A DNA stretch of 64,000 nt, from the NCBI GenBank assembly GCA_037349105.1, contig JAYJMM010000036.1, positions 3,880,001-3,944,000 on the forward strand. The letters run 5' to 3'. Positions within the stretch are counted from its first letter, which is position 1. Each line of letters begins with the position of its first letter. This document shows, in pieces, positions 35,201-44,364 of this stretch. The position numbers and the translations under genes are program-made. The DNA is from Limnomonas spitsbergensis (Eukaryota; Chlorophyta; Chlorophyceae; Chlamydomonadales). The notes under the pieces were generated by a model. The model was given only the letters and a program-made list of their open reading frames with translations. It did not search any database and had not been told where the DNA came from.

Positions 35201-38200
35201 GAAGCATCCATGTGCTTGTGCATGTGAATTTCAGAGCTTGAAAGTGAGAGAGCGGCCAATCTGGGAGATATCTCCGGACGACATCGAGTACGAACCGGGG
35301 CGGGCAAACGTCATGGGCTCCGGGGGCTTCGGAACCGTCTTCCGGGCGAAGTGGCGCAGCACTGGCACTGTGGTGGGTACCAGGCTACCAGCATGTGCAT
35401 GTGATCAAGCTGGCCTGTCTGACGTCGTCCAATTCGAGCTGGGACAAGTGTGGATCGCTTGGTTTCTGTCAAGGAAAGGCCGCAGTTGTTGTTGTAATGG
35501 CTGGCTTACATGTGCTGGATGGCTGCAGGCTGTGACGGAAGGAAAGAAAGAAAACTACGCGCCCCCCTAGGGGCATGCGGGTTATGGGAACAGCGCAGCT
35601 CAGGGCCGAAGCCACATCTGCACAGTTCCCAGGCTGCAGGCTGTGACGGAATAGCATCCGAGCTGATAATCTGATATACATGCCGTTGCTGTGCGATGGA
35701 CTGCAGGTGGCCGCCAAGGGATTGCTGGCAGAGTTTTTTTATTATTTGAAATCTGCTGCTGCTTTGCACTGAGCGCTGCAGGTGGCTGTGAAAACCCTGC
35801 ATCAGAAGCTGACGGACACTGACATGGCCGGGTTAGAGGCGGAGGTCAACCTCATGGTCAATATGCGGCACCCAAACATCATCCAGGTGGGTTGGGAAGC
35901 AGGGGGCTTGAATGCTCTTAAAATAGGGGGGGCTCGTGTGTGGTCTGACCAGATCTCCAATGCTGAGAATATTAGAATTCAGGATTTGCGGCTCCGATCT
36001 CAAGGACACCACCAGGCAGCATACCGTCGCCTTGACTTCAGCACACCCTGTTGGTACCTGTTGCACTCGATCTCTTGCACCAAGATCGTAACAAAGGGCC
36101 CTTTCGCTTTGGGCTTGCAACAAAGGGCCACCCAATCTACGCTGCCACTCGCTTTGGGCTAACAACAAAGGGACACCCAATCTTCCCTGTCACGGATACC
36201 CTTACTCAAGTAGGCAAGCAGCGACACCATATCCACCGCAGGTCTGCAAATTGCGTGCATCTTGACCCCCCCCCCTCAGGGTCCCTCACCTTACCTTGCC
36301 TCACCTCGCTTCATCTCATCTAGCGCGTCTACCCCTGCCGTCACGGCCCTGTCTCACCTTCGTGCCGATTGTTGTCTGCCCCTGCAGTTCCTAGGAGTGG
36401 TTTTCGACCCCAGCGGTGAGGGCGACCAGGCCATAGTCACCGAGCTCGCACCGCTAGGAGATCTGAACAGGGTGCGCGCTGGGCTGGGGGCTGCTGGTGG
36501 TGTTGGAAATGGAAAGGGCAGGTCGCGACCCTGCGGGGGCGCAACTCCCCCCCCTTGCACATTCTTGCACGTTCTTGCACGTTCTTGTGTCCCCCCCTTG
36601 CACATTCTTGCACGTTCCTGTGTCCCCCACACACCCCGCATTGGACTGTATAACCTGCTGAAACTTGGAGCATCGTGACTATAGGTTAAGCCCCTCCAAA
36701 TCGTGTAAAACATTGGGCAGACGAAGACGAAATTATTTACCTGGGCTTGTGTGTGTGTGTGTGCGCAGGTGCTGAGGGAGCGGGAACGTGAACTGACAGA
36801 TGCGCGGCTCTTTAAAATGGCCCAAGACATAGCCCGGGGTATGATGTACCTGCAATCTCGCTCCCCGCCTATCGTGCACAGAGACCTGAAGCCACAGGTA
36901 CATTTAAATATGTGCAGCAGAGTGCATGTGGCAAACCCGGTGTGGCGGAAGATAATGCATATGGCAAATAAATGCCAAGAGAGGTCATGGCTGGCATCAG
37001 AGATGTGACTCGCTGTAACCGACAAAATTAAATGTTCAGTCAAACGCACTGTGCAGTCATACGTCACGACACTTGATCAGTCGGCTGGTCTGCCTTAACT
37101 GCCTTCGTCCTGGCTGACTTATGCCCGACCTGGGTGGTGGATGCCTGCTGATGCGGGGTATGCTAGTTGGCCTAACTATAAAGTCTCACTTGTAATTTCC
37201 AGGGGGGTCAAATATTTGAGGTACGAGGCCCGGGGCAATTTACTACCCCCCTGCCCCCCTTAAGAGACCCTCACCAGCAGGGCTTCTTTTAGTGAGATTC
37301 GGACTTAATTTTGGTTACCAGGAGCAGCGAGATCTGACGGAATTCTTGGTGAAGAGCGTGCCACCGCAGGCGCCGAAATTTTCCCGATCCTAATTGATTT
37401 CGTCAATTTTCGTTACCGCGTTACTGAACCTCGGCTTCGCCGAATTGATTGTTTGGTTACCACTTTGGTTACAATTCGTAACCAGTAACCACTAAACTTG
37501 GAGGAGGGGCGTGGGAATGTTGTTTTTGCTGTCTAGCCTCCGCAGTGACGCACGATATCAACCAGGGATACCCAGGTAACATTGCGTTGACCCCCTCCTG
37601 CGCAGAATTGCCTGGTGTTGAACGACTTCTCGGTGAAGGTGAGAGGGACGTCCGCGTTTCTGTGTTTTTATATTGACTGCGTCCATAGACAGGCATTGAA
37701 GGTGGTGTTTTTGCTCGACCTGCTAGACACAAAACAATTCTTCAGCATCTCCCCTTTTTTCACCAAATATGGTTTGGTCACAAATAGTCTACCGGTAGTA
37801 TAGTCTCGGTATAGTCTTGCTTTCCCTGAGAGCAGTGTTGAGCTGCTTTTCTTGTGCAGTGTTGAGCTGCTTTTCTTGGGCTGTGTTGAGTTGCTTTTCT
37901 TGGACCTCCACTGCAGATCTGTGACTTTGGGCTGAGTGGCGTCAAGGACAAAGAGCAGTTCAGCTCATCCTTCTCAGCTACACTCATATACCAGTGAGTG
38001 CGATGCTGGGTGTTTTCAAGCGATGCCATGGCAGCTGTCTTCTCATTTCTACGATGCTCTGATCCTTGCTCTGTATAATGCCGCGATGCGGAATGCTTTG
38101 ATGGACCCTTGTCCATTTTGGGGTGTGATGTGTCGGGACTCCTTCACCCTGAAGGAGGAATGCTAGTGGGCTGTGCCGTGGGAGTTTTATTTCTGATGCC

Positions 38201-39268
38201 TAGCCTCAGCGGTGATGGCAGCAGCGGTCAATGAATGGTAGGAAGAAAGAAAACTACGCCCTGCAGGGGCGCGAGCGAGAGTTCAGGAAACAGCGCATGC
38301 ATAGGCCCATGGCATGCCTCGTCCGCGCCGTTACGTTAATTACGAAATTTGACATCCTCCGGCCGCGCCCACCCCCGGCAGGCCGTTGCGCGTCGATACT
38401 TATTTATGGCAGCCTGATAATATAATATTGTCTGACGTTGTTCAGGGCTCCCGCGCCGTTACGTTAATTTATGGTTGCCTGATAATATTGTCTGACGTTG
38501 TTCAGGGCTCCCGAGATGATGTCTGGCAGTGGCTATGGTGAGAAGGTGGACGTCTACTCCTTTGGAGCGGTGAGAATTCCAACAGCGACAAAATTCAAAA
38601 TCCCTGGGTTTAAAAATCTACCGTGTCATCACTGCTTGTCGTGTTTTTATGAAGCCGATGGCCCAATGATTGATACATATGCTACCAGGCAGGCTCCTTA
38701 CGTGCTTGTATGCTTTGACTTATATCCGTGTATGCTAATGTAGTAATATGCCACCAGAGAGGCTCCTACCACTGCATGCTCCTTATTTTCTTGCTAACTC
38801 CTTGCAGGTGCTGTACGAAATGTCGACGGGATGCCGCCCCTTCAGCTGGTTGAATTGTTCGCCAGAAATGACATGCGTGTATCTCTGCAGGACGGTGAGT
38901 GAAAGACAATCAGGTTCTTGCGTGTGAGGGGAGGAGGGCTTACAGCTCCAATCCACCGGCCGGGCCCAGGCTGGGTCGAGGGTGCATGCCTCCTATTGTT
39001 TTGTTGTGCCCCATGCATGGCGCCCCATGCTTGCTGTAATGGCACATACTGTAATATCATGTCTATCTGAATCCGATTGCCCTGCTGCATGTCGTAGGCT
39101 CCTGATCTCAGGTGGAAGGGCCGCATCCCTGTCTTGGTGGATCCTGGTTTGCGGAGCCTCATGTCAGATTGCCTAGACCATGACCCCGTCGCACGGCCGA
39201 GTTTCAAGGAGGTTCTGGAGAGGCTGCTCGCACTGCCCTTAAACGCAGTCTTTCGCTCAAGGATCTAA
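20235..39268 (+). CDS. Ankyrin-SPRY-ankyrin-TKL protein kinase, 23 exons, about 1,564 aa
   Basis: A predicted signalling kinase. Exons: 20235-20370, 20677-20836, 21033-21758, 22314-22482, 22883-24095, 24901-25221, 25550-25624, 25760-26113, 27381-27462, 28339-28497, 29360-29493, 31042-31185, 33115-33161, 34346-34432, 35235-35372, 35782-35886, 36388-36471, 36769-36897, 37606-37638, 37917-37993, 38506-38569, 38808-38894, 39098-39268. All junctions are GT-AG, every phase is compatible and the total is 1,565 codons, which strongly supports the model. Ankyrin repeats span roughly residues 45-480 (TPLHWAAGG, LPLHLAAERGHADVLRLL, WTPLHCAVKRKDAEMV). Poly-Gln and Pro/Ala-rich repeats follow. A SPRY-like domain starts near 803 (YFEVEVLE, GDNLGLLYN, FIGIAFSNV). 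Further ankyrins lie near 1085-1240. The kinase runs from about 1297 (GSGGFGTVF): VAVK Lys1319, VHRDLKPQN Asp1417, CDFG Asp1435, APE 1459-1461, DVYSFG. All catalytic residues are intact. Nearly every intron holds its own tandem repeat. Confidence 0.93.
24100..24900 (+). other. Intron 5 of the ankyrin-kinase gene with short repeats
   Basis: Short G-rich repeats occupy about 24150-24300. Two or three copies of a block with GGTGGGGATGCGTT, GAGCATG and CTTCAATTCGGCCGGTG lie at 24370-24545. An inverted pair, TGGCCACCAGTC and GACTGGTGGCC, lies around 24728-24816. No extra exon is required by phase. Confidence 0.55.
26104..26182 (+). repeat. Tandem duplication of a 5' splice site (end of exon 8)
   Basis: The exon end plus donor CGATCGGTGAGACATGCAGA and its AGA-rich continuation is repeated once as CGATCAGTGAGACATACAGA, ending AATCTTCG each time. 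The offset is about 37 bases. Both copies keep a GTGAGAC donor. Confidence 0.8.
26503..27413 (+). repeat. 88-bp array, 11 copies, each with a 3' splice site and exon 9 start
   Basis: Copies of GCGTGAAGTCGGGAGG (with variants) start at 26503, 26591, 26679, 26767, 26854, 26942, 27029, 27117, 27205, 27293 and 27381. The spacing is 87 or 88. All but the first are preceded by a CCAG acceptor after CTGACTGATCCAG-type sequence. The last copy is the true 5' end of exon 9, whose first about 33 coding bases are what the array repeats. After that the copies diverge to CTCTCCAAACATAC. Confidence 0.95.
27475..28145 (+). repeat. G-rich minisatellite (potential G-quadruplex DNA)
   Basis: Units of GTGCTGTTATGAGGATGGGG alternate with runs of GGGGA, and some units add TTTTCATGAGCATGAAGGG. 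The array starts about 12 bases after the exon 9 donor. Longer segments are duplicated: the part from about 27740 recurs from about 27925. Open frames here are artefacts of the repeats. Confidence 0.9.
28490..28910 (+). repeat. 44-bp array of exon 10 end plus donor, 10 copies
   Basis: The real exon 10 ends GACGCCAG and is followed by GTACGGGG. The same GACGCCAG/GTACGGGG junction is then repeated about nine more times every 36-48 bases. Units are separated by CCCTAAACCCTTAACCCTT-type telomere-like sequence. One copy has lost the GT (CTATGGGG); most keep it. Confidence 0.95.
28911..29359 (+). other. Rest of intron 10
   Basis: It holds three degenerate copies of a 100-130 base block (GGGATCAGGGTTACATTAATG, then ACAAAGACAG, then GACGACATGACGGCTGGATG), at about 28945, 29050 and 29160. 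There is no coding. Confidence 0.5.
29494..30275 (+). repeat. 85-86 bp minisatellite beginning at the exon 11 donor
   Basis: About nine copies of a unit containing GGGTGCAGCCTGGCTCGTGC, CAGCAGCTTTACAGCTGGGT and GGCTGGGGTGGGG. The first unit starts within four bases of the donor GTAGGTG. The small open frames inside are repeat artefacts. Confidence 0.93.
31190..32140 (+). repeat. About 33-bp minisatellite beginning at the exon 12 donor
   Basis: About 28 copies of GGGTACATGAAAAGGGTGGA followed by GCGGGGGGAA. Toward the 3' end the units shift to TACATGTAAAGGGTGCGGGT. The first unit begins about 10 bases after the donor GTGCGG at 31186. Long open frames on the minus strand (Phe/Pro/His rich) are artefacts of the unit length being near a multiple of 3. 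Confidence 0.93.
32480..32640 (+). repeat. GC palindrome and TCAG microsatellite in intron 12
   Basis: GGGGGCGAAGCCCCC is a perfect 15-base inverted repeat, preceded by a second GCCCCCCCGGGCGG-type stretch. (GTCA)n follows at about 32570-32600. The wider 32470-33060 segment looks like inserted DNA: part of it (32978-33030) is repeated in inverse orientation at 16.2 kb. Confidence 0.6.
33180..33325 (+). repeat. Minisatellite after the exon 13 donor
   Basis: GGGCGGTGCTGTGCACACATGC alternates with GGTGCTGTGCAATTGCG for about six half-units. It starts roughly 23 bases after the donor GTAAGT. Confidence 0.85.
33525..33965 (+). repeat. 12-bp minisatellite
   Basis: About 35 degenerate copies of ACCTCCGCCAGTA in intron 13. 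This gives GYWW/LLVEV-type phantom frames on the minus strand. Confidence 0.9.
34455..35060 (+). repeat. 63-bp minisatellite nested in a flanking direct duplication
   Basis: About seven copies of a 63-base unit containing GCTTGTGGGGCTTTAGCGGG, CCCTAGTGGGGCTAAAGC and GGAGCACAGCAAGAACTGGA lie at about 34560-34980. They are bracketed by two copies (34465-34520 and 34995-35050) of GGAGAAAGGGAGGAACATCA followed by CGTCCAGGGTGCAGTTAC. 63 is 21 codons, so both strands appear open. Confidence 0.92.
35533..35620 (+). repeat. Dispersed repeat, partial copy 2
   Basis: GGAAAGAAAGAAAACTACGC, then GGGGCATGCGGGTT and GGAACAGCGCA resembles the element at 5543-5615 and 38240-38300. GGCTGCAGGCTGTGACGGAA is also duplicated at 35522 and 35636, on either side. 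Confidence 0.5.
37830..37905 (+). repeat. Three-copy repeat in the polypyrimidine region before exon 20
   Basis: GTGTTGAGCTGCTTTTCTTG is repeated three times at about 28-base spacing, just upstream of the acceptor at 37916. One copy ends GTGCAG, a possible alternative acceptor. Confidence 0.8.
38240..38300 (+). repeat. Dispersed repeat, copy 3
   Basis: GGAAGAAAGAAAACTACGCC, then GCAGGGGCGCGAGCGAGAG and CAGGAAACAGCGCATGC is the plus-strand counterpart of 5543-5615. Confidence 0.6.
38395..38515 (+). repeat. Duplication of the exon 21 3' splice site
   Basis: TATTGTCTGACGTTGTTCAG followed by GGCTCCCG occurs at about 38427-38454 and again at 38488-38513. The second is the real exon 21 acceptor and first eight coding bases. 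The flanking GCGCCGTTACGTTAATT is also repeated. Confidence 0.85.
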
Positions 39269-41442
39269 AAATGTCAGTAAATTCGAAACGCCCGTGAATC
39301 AAGAGTTGGTGCACTTGTCTGCATGTTTTCGAGAGAGACCTGGCCACGCCAAGTGCAAGTATTCGAGAGAGGCCTGGCCACGCCAAGTGTATGTATTCGA
39401 GAGAGGCCTGGCCAAGTGCAAGTGAACGAGGCTGATCTACAGCTGATGGCAGCTGATGTACAAGCCAAAGTAATATAATTCGGCTGACGTTATAGCAAGG
39501 CTGATCTGAAGTCTCTCTATTTATACTAGCTGCGAGCAGCACGCCTGATGAAAGGATAAATACCGATAAAAAAACTAGGGGGGGGAGAAACCACCTCATG
39601 TGGGCAAGTGACCAATTCCAGATTTTGACGTTATCTTTTCCGGTTATCGTTTGAGCAGTTGTAAAAGGCTACTTCGTTGTGTTGTTTTTTACCAGTTTGA
39701 CTGCCTTTCTTTCTGGAAGCCGGCTTTCCAGATTTGTCTCGATCCCTTCCATTGATTGTAGTGACCAGGGGGTAATGACCCTACTGACGCCGCTGTAGTG
39801 CCTCCATTGACGCCCAATGCAGTGACGCCATTGACTACAGACCGTTGTCATGCACATGATTATCATCGTCCTTTCTTTCCTGGTGTGTCAATGCCGTTAC
39901 ACCTCTGGTCCCTGGTGTGTAACGCCTTCCTCTGTTTTCCCAGCTGTCATTGCATGGCCCTAGAAAGGGCTTCGGGGTGGATTGATGGAAGTGCAGACGA
40001 TGTCATATCAACTGTTATCAACCTATCTGTCAAGATTTTGTCAACAGCACAACACCTCTGGGCTCTGCTCTAATGCTCTACCCAGAGCTTTGCAAAACAG
40101 GTTAAATGCTTGTGAAACGGGTAGCACGCTACTCGGTGACGGGACCAGGTAAACTCACATCATTGTCAGCCAACTGTTTGAACAATCTTGTGTGATCAGC
40201 AACCCGATGTTACTGGGATGGGGATATTGATATACGCTTGTAAATGCAAAGTAAGCGTGTTTACATTTGTTTGGAGGGCCAGCGGTGCTTAAAATTGACC
40301 GGGTTGCCAGCGGAATCATAGAACTCATCACCTTGGAGCCCTTTTCCAAGGTGAAACAAAAGGCTGCATGCAGTAGGCCTGCATTTATAAAACCCTGCGA
40401 GGCCTCCTGCCTGATTCGCATATACAAGGTATGGGATCCCCCCCTAGAGCATCGTGCCATGATTTGCATGGACTTATTTTTACGAGTTAGGCGCCCGCTG
40501 AAGCTCTCGCCCAAACAGGCGTCAAATATTAAAATGCACAAAGACACACGCTGAATTACCGGCAAACACAGGCAAAATTGTTGCGAGGCCAGCACCAGCG
40601 AAATCCAAAGCAGCCGTCACAAGGCCAAACCTCAGTGAGGCAAACTAGGCTTGAACGTGCTGCTTGGCCATATAGGCTACCAGTAGCTCACCTGACCTAT
40701 CTATCGCCCCCCGAGCAGCTTGAGAGTCACATTACAGATATGGCGACCCTGAACCAGTTATCGCGACTAAGAAGCCACCAGGAGATCAGCAGTGCCAGCG
40801 TCACAACAGATCAGGCGGTACAGTTAAGGCGCTCCTCGCCTCACCGAGTGTATACACTGTTGCCTGGTACGCAAGGACCGTGTCACACCATGAAGTGTGA
40901 ATCAAGCACCTGGTGAGCAAGGAGCGCTGCAAGCAGGACAGAGTGCTGATCACCGCTGCTCCCCGCTCCGACGCAAGGCCTCTGCGGCCCGCCTCGCCAC
41001 CTCCTGCTGAGCGCCCTGCGCGGTCAGAGCGACCAGAAAGTCCGCCCTCCCCGCCATCCCGGACACCACGCCTGCGGCATCCAGGAATCATAATATTTGA
41101 TGATGGGAAACTGTTCACAAACATTTCCATAAGCCTCCACTGCGAAATCAACGTAGACAGTGCCAATTTTCATGAACTTGTGCACGGGTCCATGATTTCA
41201 GCACCTTTTAGGCTTGCGGGCTTAACAAGCCCCTACATGCTTGCAGGTTCCCAGGCTTCACATTCCCCTACAGGCTTGCAGGCTTCTAGGCTAGACAATC
41301 CCCTACAGGCTTGCGGGCTTGCATGTTAATAGGCTTAACAAGCCCCTCCAGGCCTGCGGGCTTAATACGCCCCTACAAGCTTGCAAGTTTCTAGGCCCAA
41401 CAAGTCCCTACTGGCTTGCAGGTTTCCAAGCTTAACAAGCAC
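39269..41442. other. Intergenic region between convergent genes
   Basis: It begins with a three-copy repeat around ATTCGAGAGAGGCCTGGCCA at 39325-39425. A short GACGCC(A/G)-rich repeat lies at 39780-39840. Degenerate units of AGGCTTGCGGGCTTAACAAG lie at 41200-41440. A proline-rich plus frame at 40913-41090 and a 146-codon minus frame at 40595-40155 have no recognisable domain and are not called as genes. Confidence 0.5.
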
Positions 41443-44269
41443 CTATGTGACTATGTCCATCCCCACACCTTGCATAATTGCATGCTGCCCCGCCTCTGCT
41501 GGTGGGCCAGCTAGGCCAGGGTATTGGAAAGGTGGCATGTGCGGCCCTCCTCTGGGCAGCTGCTGAGGTGCACCACCTAAGGCTGCAGCAGCCGCTGCCG
41601 CCATAGCCGAAACAAGGCCGGACGGCAGTGCCCCTGGGTGAGCCATCCCAGGGAAAGGGAAAGGGAAGCCGCCCGGATACGGCGACGGCGGGTGCGGGGG
41701 ACCGCCTGCACCTCTGCCGCCACCAGCGCCTCTGCCGCTGCCGGCAGTTCGCGGACCAGGCATCCGGTGAGGGCCGGGCGTCCCGCGGTGATGCGGGTGC
41801 ATTGCGGGAGAGTGCGGGGGTAGCGTGAACGGGAAGCCGGGAGGCAGCTGGCCGCCCGGTCCCGGTGGCGCCCCCCACCTGGGGGCGCCCTGCTGCGGCT
41901 TGTCCTTAAGAGACCGCTGCGCCTCCTGCCTGCTGACTGCAAGGTGGGCTGCACGGGCGTCCCCGACGGGCACCTCGTCCCGCCTTGGTCCGTTACCCCG
42001 TAGCGCATCCCAAACAGGACCAGGGGCCGGGGAGACCTCCCAAGCCGAGGCGGACGGCCCTGCACCGGCGCTGCCATTCCTGCGATCTGCATCGCCGCTC
42101 CTCTTGATATCTTTGCCCCCATTGATGCCTTCCTCCCATGCCAGGGAAGGGCTTGGTCCACGTATGGCTCCTCCTGAAGGGGTGGCCCCTGCCGCTGTTG
42201 CCTCCCTCTCCCGCGCCCCCATGATGAAGTGCGCAATCCTGACATGCAACGCGCTACGCTTATTGGCCACGGCGGGTCTGCCTACCCTCCCGCTGGCCGC
42301 CGGCGCGCCTGCCGCTGCCAAGCCGCCAGCATTCCTTCTTCCGGCAGACATCGGCGGCATGCCTGGGGCCTGGCCGGCGCCATGGACTGCCATTATGCGG
42401 GCCATCATTGCAGGGCTCATCATGGGCATGCCGCCAGCACCCATATGACCCATGTGGGGAGGCATGCCTGGCGGGCCCATCCATGGCAAGTGATGCATCG
42501 GGTGCAAGCCCAACGGGCCATGGTAGCTCCCTCCTCCTCCGCCGCCTCCTACCTCCCCAAACCACGGGGGCCTGCCCGGCGATCCTGGGCTGTATGTGAT
42601 GCCATCATCGAACCGCCGATCCCCGCGGCCGCTGCCAGCGCACTGCTGCTGACGCCGCGGCCATTCCGGCGGCGCGTCACCGCCGGAGTGCTCTGCGCTG
42701 CCCAGCTTGCCGCTACTACCCCTCTGCCTGCCGTGCGCGGAAAGCCCGTTGTAGGGGCTAGTGCTGCGAGATGCCGCAGGTCCGGCGCCGAGCGGGCTGC
42801 GTTCCGTGCGCCGTTCGCTGATGCCAATTACCGGAACCCGTCCCTGCTGCCAGCCCGCAGTCGGCGGCGGTCGGCCACGCACGAGACCCTCTTCATCGTA
42901 GTTGGGGTCATCGCGTTCGTCGCCCATCTCCTCTTCCTCACTCCGGCCAGCAGTTTTGCGGGACCGCCGCTGAGCCGCAGCCGCTGCCGCAACAGCTACC
43001 GCTGCCGCATCTGCGTCTTCTCTCTGCATGGCAGCCGAGGGTTTCCTGCGGCGACCGCTGACGCGCACTGTGGCACTTGGCTCCGAAGCCGCCACCGCCG
43101 CCACTGGCTCTGGCGCTCCTGCCCTTTTGACGCCAGTGATCTTGCCGCCCCGAATAGCCTGTTCCTCGGACTCCTGCTTCACCTTCTCCTCACCCGGTCC
43201 ATGATCATCCTGCGCCATACGGCCAGCCATGTTGGCGAGGTCAAACAGCGTCTCGGCCACCATGCGCTCGTCATCGTCCTCATGCGCCTTGCAACCGCTG
43301 CTGCCCCGGCTGATCCTGGCACCATTTCTACTCGCAGGGTGGTCCTACATGGGGGATGAGCAACAGTCAAGCACTGCACAGACAGAGTAATGAGGTGTTG
43401 GAAGGTTTCTGCGGGGTCGCTCTCTGACCCAGCGTGCCTCCCCGGTGCCGCAATTTGAGATAATTCAAACAGCTATGTGACATGGAGCATGCGGCCATGC
43501 CTTGGTACAAGGCAGGCTCAGCATTATCCCTCTCCCCATGTTGGGGATCAGCCCTGCTGCCTCACAATGCGACCATGCGGCCATCAAAGGTCCAGCAGTC
43601 CAGCCCAGAATGAACAGATCAGCCCTGACAAGCGTCTGTATGCAGCAGGCATGCTGCGCCATGCTGTTCCATGCTGCGAACCTGGGCTTCACTACTTGCT
43701 ATTCCTCGTGGACTCACCACCTCCGGGTTTTCGATCGAAGGCGAGGCCTTCAAGTCTTCGGCGCTGACGTTTCTCGGCAGTCTCTTGCCTGCAGACAATG
43801 AGGCAGAGGGCGACGCTTAAGAAACATAAGGCTCTGCGCGTTCAGCTGCGGTTGCTGAGAGAGACATAAGGAGCGTTTGCAGCTGCAGCTGTAGCTGCTA
43901 TCTGTCGGTGAGTCAGCCAGGGGGCGTGGATAGTGCAGGTGGGCTGAAAGGCCGATCCGTACCATTGGTGCGCCGCTTGCGAGGCAGTTCATTGTGCTGG
44001 TGGTGGTATTCTTCTGCATCTTCAGACAGCTGTGGCATTCCCAGCAGTGAAGGGGCAGCCAGCTGAAGCTGTGCCTGCACCTGTGCCGCGTATTGGGCCT
44101 GCGAGCAGGGAGACAGGATGTCTTTCGTTTAGGTCTTGACCAAAGATCTGAGGGGTCATATTTTGTGTGCTTTCCGCACCTGAAAATGAGGCAGCTGAAG
44201 CTTCGCCATCAACGGGTGAGGATACAGGTATCGGGGATCCGCCCCTCCTGGGTGCGCTGAGGTGTCCAT
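41443..44269 (-). CDS. Low-complexity, probably nuclear protein, about 732 aa
   Basis: Family not recognised. Exons on the minus strand are 44269-44180, 44098-43963, 43788-43718 and 43344-41443. All borders are GT-AG and phases agree, giving 733 codons including stop if ATG 44269 is the start. An earlier in-frame ATG at 44356 or an upstream exon is equally possible. The N-terminus reads DPRYLYPHPLMAKLQLPHFQ, then a Gln/Leu/Ala stretch. Basic clusters follow (LPRKRRTNGKR; later GRRRKPS), which look like nuclear targeting signals. Next is an acidic HEDDDERMVAETLFDLANMA helix, the best-conserved-looking segment. The rest is Ala-, Gly- and Pro/Met/His-rich, with a KRSALHVRIAHFIMGARE helix and a polyalanine tract near the end. 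A transcription or chromatin cofactor is a guess from composition only. The 376-codon plus-strand open frame opposite is a shadow. Confidence 0.78.
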
Positions 44270-44364
44270 TGCAGTCCAAAGTCGACTGCTCTTGCTTCGA
44301 GCACAGAGCTTCACGCCATCGCCTAGCTGCCTCCCACCTTGAGGAAAGCGCTTCACCCGACACT

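Noticed and set aside
42229..43359. 376-codon plus-strand open frame
   Set aside because: It is antisense to the long exon of the nuclear-protein gene, which has phase-consistent upstream exons; GC-rich coding DNA commonly leaves such shadows.
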